64,000 nucleotides of DNA from Escherichia coli (lineage in GTDB: Bacteria; Pseudomonadota; Gammaproteobacteria; Enterobacterales; Enterobacteriaceae). Both the position numbers and the translations under genes were made by a program. The stretch spans positions 310,001 through 374,000 of the forward strand of contig CP089930.1 in NCBI GenBank assembly GCA_021307345.1, in the 5' to 3' direction. The notes below the pieces were generated by a model. That model did no database searches and was not told the origin of the DNA. It was given only the letters and a program-made list of their open reading frames with translations. Of the stretch, positions 62,116 through 64,000 are shown piece after piece. Positions within the stretch are counted from its first letter, which is position 1, and the number at the start of each line of letters is the position of its first letter.

Positions 62116-63015
62116 ATGATCTTCAATATTCAACGCTACTCGACCCACGATGGCCCCGGCATTCGCACAGTGGTTTTTCTGAAAGGTTGCTCGCTGGGTT
62201 GTCGCTGGTGTCAGAATCCTGAAAGCCGCGCCCGCACGCAGGATCTACTGTATGACGCACGTCTGTGCCTGGAGGGCTGCGAGCTATGTGCTAAGGCCGC
62301 GCCGGAAGTGATTGAGCGCACGCTGAATGGCCTGCTTATTCATCGGGAAAAGTTAACCCCGGAGCATCTGACGGCGTTAACCAACTGCTGCCCGACACAG
62401 GCGTTAACCGTGTGTGGTGAAGTGAAAAGCGTTGAGGAGATCATGGCGACCGTTTTGCGCGATAAACCGTTTTACGATCGCAGCGGCGGCGGCTTAACGC
62501 TTTCTGGCGGTGAACCCTTTATGCAGCCGGAAATGGCGATGGCACTACTGCAAGCCAGCCACGAGGCCGGCATTCATACTGCGGTAGAAACCTGCCTGCA
62601 TGTGCCGTGGAAATATATCGCCCCTTCTCTGCCCTATATCGATCTGTTTCTTGCCGATTTAAAACACGTCGCCGACGTGCCGTTTAAACAGTGGACCGAC
62701 GGTAACGCCGCCAGAGTGCTGGATAACCTGAAAAAACTCGCCGCAGCGGGGAAAAAAATCATTATCCGCGTGCCGCTGATTCAGGGCTTTAATGCTGACG
62801 AAACCTCTGTAAAAGCCATTACCGATTTTGCCGCCGACGAGCTGCACGTTGGCGAAATTCATTTCCTGCCCTACCACACGCTGGGCATCAACAAATATCA
62901 CTTACTTAATCTGCCCTATGACGCCCCGGAAAAACCGCTTGATGCGCCAGAACTGCTCGACTTTGCCCAGCAGTATGCCTGCCAGAAAGGGTTAACCGCG
63001 ACTTTACGAGGATAA
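62116..63015 (+). CDS. pflE: PflE (YbiY), glycyl-radical-enzyme activating enzyme
   Basis: Radical-SAM activase that should install the glycyl radical on PflF. It has CSLGCRWC (C25, C29, C32), the SAM cluster motif, then an inserted ferredoxin-like Cys cluster ([15 protein letters not shown]) typical of activases with extra clusters, and the GGEP motif ([10 protein letters not shown]). The ATG at 62116 has GAGAGG 5 bp upstream and gives 299 residues, with the family start [17 protein letters not shown]; an upstream in-frame ATG at 62089 gives 308 residues. It lies 5 bp before pflF. Confidence 0.94.
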   Translation: MIFNIQRYSTHDGPGIRTVVFLKGCSLGCRWCQNPESRARTQDLLYDARLCLEGCELCAKAAPEVIERTLNGLLIHREKLTPEHLTALTNCCPTQALTVCGEVKSVEEIMATVLRDKPFYDRSGGGLTLSGGEPFMQPEMAMALLQASHEAGIHTAVETCLHVPWKYIAPSLPYIDLFLADLKHVADVPFKQWTDGNAARVLDNLKKLAAAGKKIIIRVPLIQGFNADETSVKAITDFAADELHVGEIHFLPYHTLGINKYHLLNLPYDAPEKPLDAPELLDFAQQYACQKGLTATLRG

Positions 63016-63020
63016 CAACC

Positions 63021-64000
63021 ATGACAACACTGAAACTGGACACGCTCAGCGACCGCATTAAAGCGCACAAAAATGCGCTGGTGCATATTGTGAAACCGCC
63101 GGTTTGTACCGAGCGCGCGCAGCACTATACCGAGATGTATCAACAACATCTCGATAAGCCGATCCCGGTTCGTCGCGCGCTGGCGCTGGCGCATCACCTG
63201 GCGAATCGCACCATCTGGATCAAACACGATGAGTTGATCATCGGCAACCAGGCAAGCGAAGTTCGCGCCGCGCCAATCTTCCCGGAATATACCGTGTCGT
63301 GGATCGAAAAAGAGATTGATGATCTGGCCGATCGTCCCGGCGCGGGTTTTGCGGTGAGCGAAGAGAACAAACGCGTTCTGCATGAAGTGTGCCCGTGGTG
63401 GCGCGGTCAGACCGTACAGGATCGCTGCTACGGCATGTTTACCGATGAGCAAAAAGGCCTGCTGGCGACCGGTATTATCAAAGCAGAAGGCAATATGACC
63501 TCCGGCGATGCACACCTGGCGGTCAATTTCCCGCTGCTGCTGGAAAAAGGGCTTGATGGTCTGCGCGAGAAAGTGGCGGAGCGTCGCTCGCGTATCAACC
63601 TGACTGTGCTGGAAGATTTGCACGGCGAGCAGTTCCTGAAAGCGATTGATATCGTGCTGGTTGCAGTCAGTGAACATATTGAACGTTTCGCTGCCCTGGC
63701 GCGTGAAATGGCAGCCACCGAAACCCGCGAAAGCCGTCGCGATGAACTGCTGGCAATGGCAGAAAATTGCGATCTTATCGCCCACCAGCCGCCGCAGACG
63801 TTCTGGCAGGCGCTGCAACTGTGCTACTTCATCCAGTTGATTTTACAGATCGAATCTAACGGTCACTCGGTGTCGTTTGGTCGTATGGACCAGTATCTCT
63901 ATCCGTACTATCGCCGCGACGTTGAACTCAACCAGACGCTGGATCGCGAACACGCCATCGAGATGCTGCATAGCTGCTGGCTGAAACTGCTTGAGGTGAA
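63021..64000 (+). CDS. pflF: PflF (YbiW), pyruvate formate-lyase-like glycyl radical enzyme (3' end cut off)
   Basis: N-terminal 326 codons of a predicted 810-residue glycyl radical enzyme; the frame runs off the right edge. The visible part (MTTLKLDTLSDRIKAHKNA, PWWRGQTVQDRC, ESNGHSVSFGRMDQYLYPYY) belongs to the PFL/diol-dehydratase family. The catalytic Cys and C-terminal glycyl site (RVAGY-type) lie outside. The substrate is not established; close relatives include choline and glycerol-type lyases as well as PFL. It is co-transcribed with pflE. Confidence 0.95.
   Translation, partial: MTTLKLDTLSDRIKAHKNALVHIVKPPVCTERAQHYTEMYQQHLDKPIPVRRALALAHHLANRTIWIKHDELIIGNQASEVRAAPIFPEYTVSWIEKEIDDLADRPGAGFAVSEENKRVLHEVCPWWRGQTVQDRCYGMFTDEQKGLLATGIIKAEGNMTSGDAHLAVNFPLLLEKGLDGLREKVAERRSRINLTVLEDLHGEQFLKAIDIVLVAVSEHIERFAALAREMAATETRESRRDELLAMAENCDLIAHQPPQTFWQALQLCYFIQLILQIESNGHSVSFGRMDQYLYPYYRRDVELNQTLDREHAIEMLHSCWLKLLEV

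Noticed and set aside
62916-63818. 300-codon open frame on the minus strand across pflE and pflF
   Set aside because: Antisense shadow of the glycyl radical enzyme and its activase; no recognisable domain.
1-64000. CRISPR arrays, insertion sequences, prophage genes, tRNA or rRNA genes
   Set aside because: No regularly spaced repeats, transposase or integrase frames, or tRNA cloverleaf sequences were seen.

Overview
The window is enterobacterial chromosome, almost certainly Escherichia coli or a very close Escherichia. From macA to pflF (ybiW) gene content, order, spacing and protein lengths match, from memory, the E. coli K-12 19-minute region read in reverse (macA ... aqpZ ... poxB ... art ... 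pot ... deoR, dacC ... gsi ... moeAB, fsaA, pflEF). No prophage, insertion sequence, tRNA, rRNA or CRISPR array was seen. macA (left) and pflF (right) are cut by the window edges; all other genes look intact.

Layout. 1-3.8 kb: macA, ybjX, ybjD. 4.2-9.1 kb: aqpZ, a GC-rich hairpin-dense spacer, lysO, and the nitrosative-stress pair hcp-hcr. 9.1-15.9 kb: a DoxX-family gene that K-12 lacks as far as I recall, then poxB-ltaE-ybjT-ybjS, with amiD and ybjQ convergent. 16.3-20.9 kb: ybjP and arginine uptake (artPIQM, artJ) with ARG-box-like sites. 21.1-27.8 kb (minus): rlmC, ybjO, putrescine uptake potFGHI, ybjN. 27.9-37.1 kb: rimK-nfsA-ybjC, grxA, ybjM, ybjL, the sRNA gene rybB, rcdA divergent from ybjJI, ybjH, mdfA. 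37.3-42.5 kb: ybjG, deoR, dacC, gstB, yliI, bssR. 47.6-52.6 kb: rimO, dgcI, pdeI. 52.8-61.2 kb: glutathione importer gsiABCD with iaaA, then molybdopterin genes moeAB. 61.3-64 kb: fsaA and a glycyl-radical enzyme with its activase (pflE, pflF).

The clearest accessory feature is a galactoside islet between bssR and rimO (about 42.5-47.5 kb), where K-12 has nothing as far as I recall. It encodes a cytoplasmic GH42 beta-galactosidase (minus), a LacI-like repressor (plus) and a LacY-family permease (plus). It amounts to a second lac system built with a GH42 enzyme instead of LacZ. The repressor keeps LacI's recognition-helix and inducer-contact residues. Sequences matching lacO1 at 16 of 21 positions lie upstream of both the enzyme and permease genes. 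Each is preceded by a CRP-like site at nearly the lac-promoter spacing. This predicts catabolite-controlled, galactoside-inducible expression and possible cross-talk with the ordinary lac operon.

Other points of interest are a perfect 20-bp palindrome between rcdA and ybjJ, an antisense overlap of rcdA's 3' end with the RybB terminator, the structured element between aqpZ and lysO, and several palindromes in promoter regions. Product names rest on recognition of the protein sequences; operator, promoter and terminator calls were made by eye.
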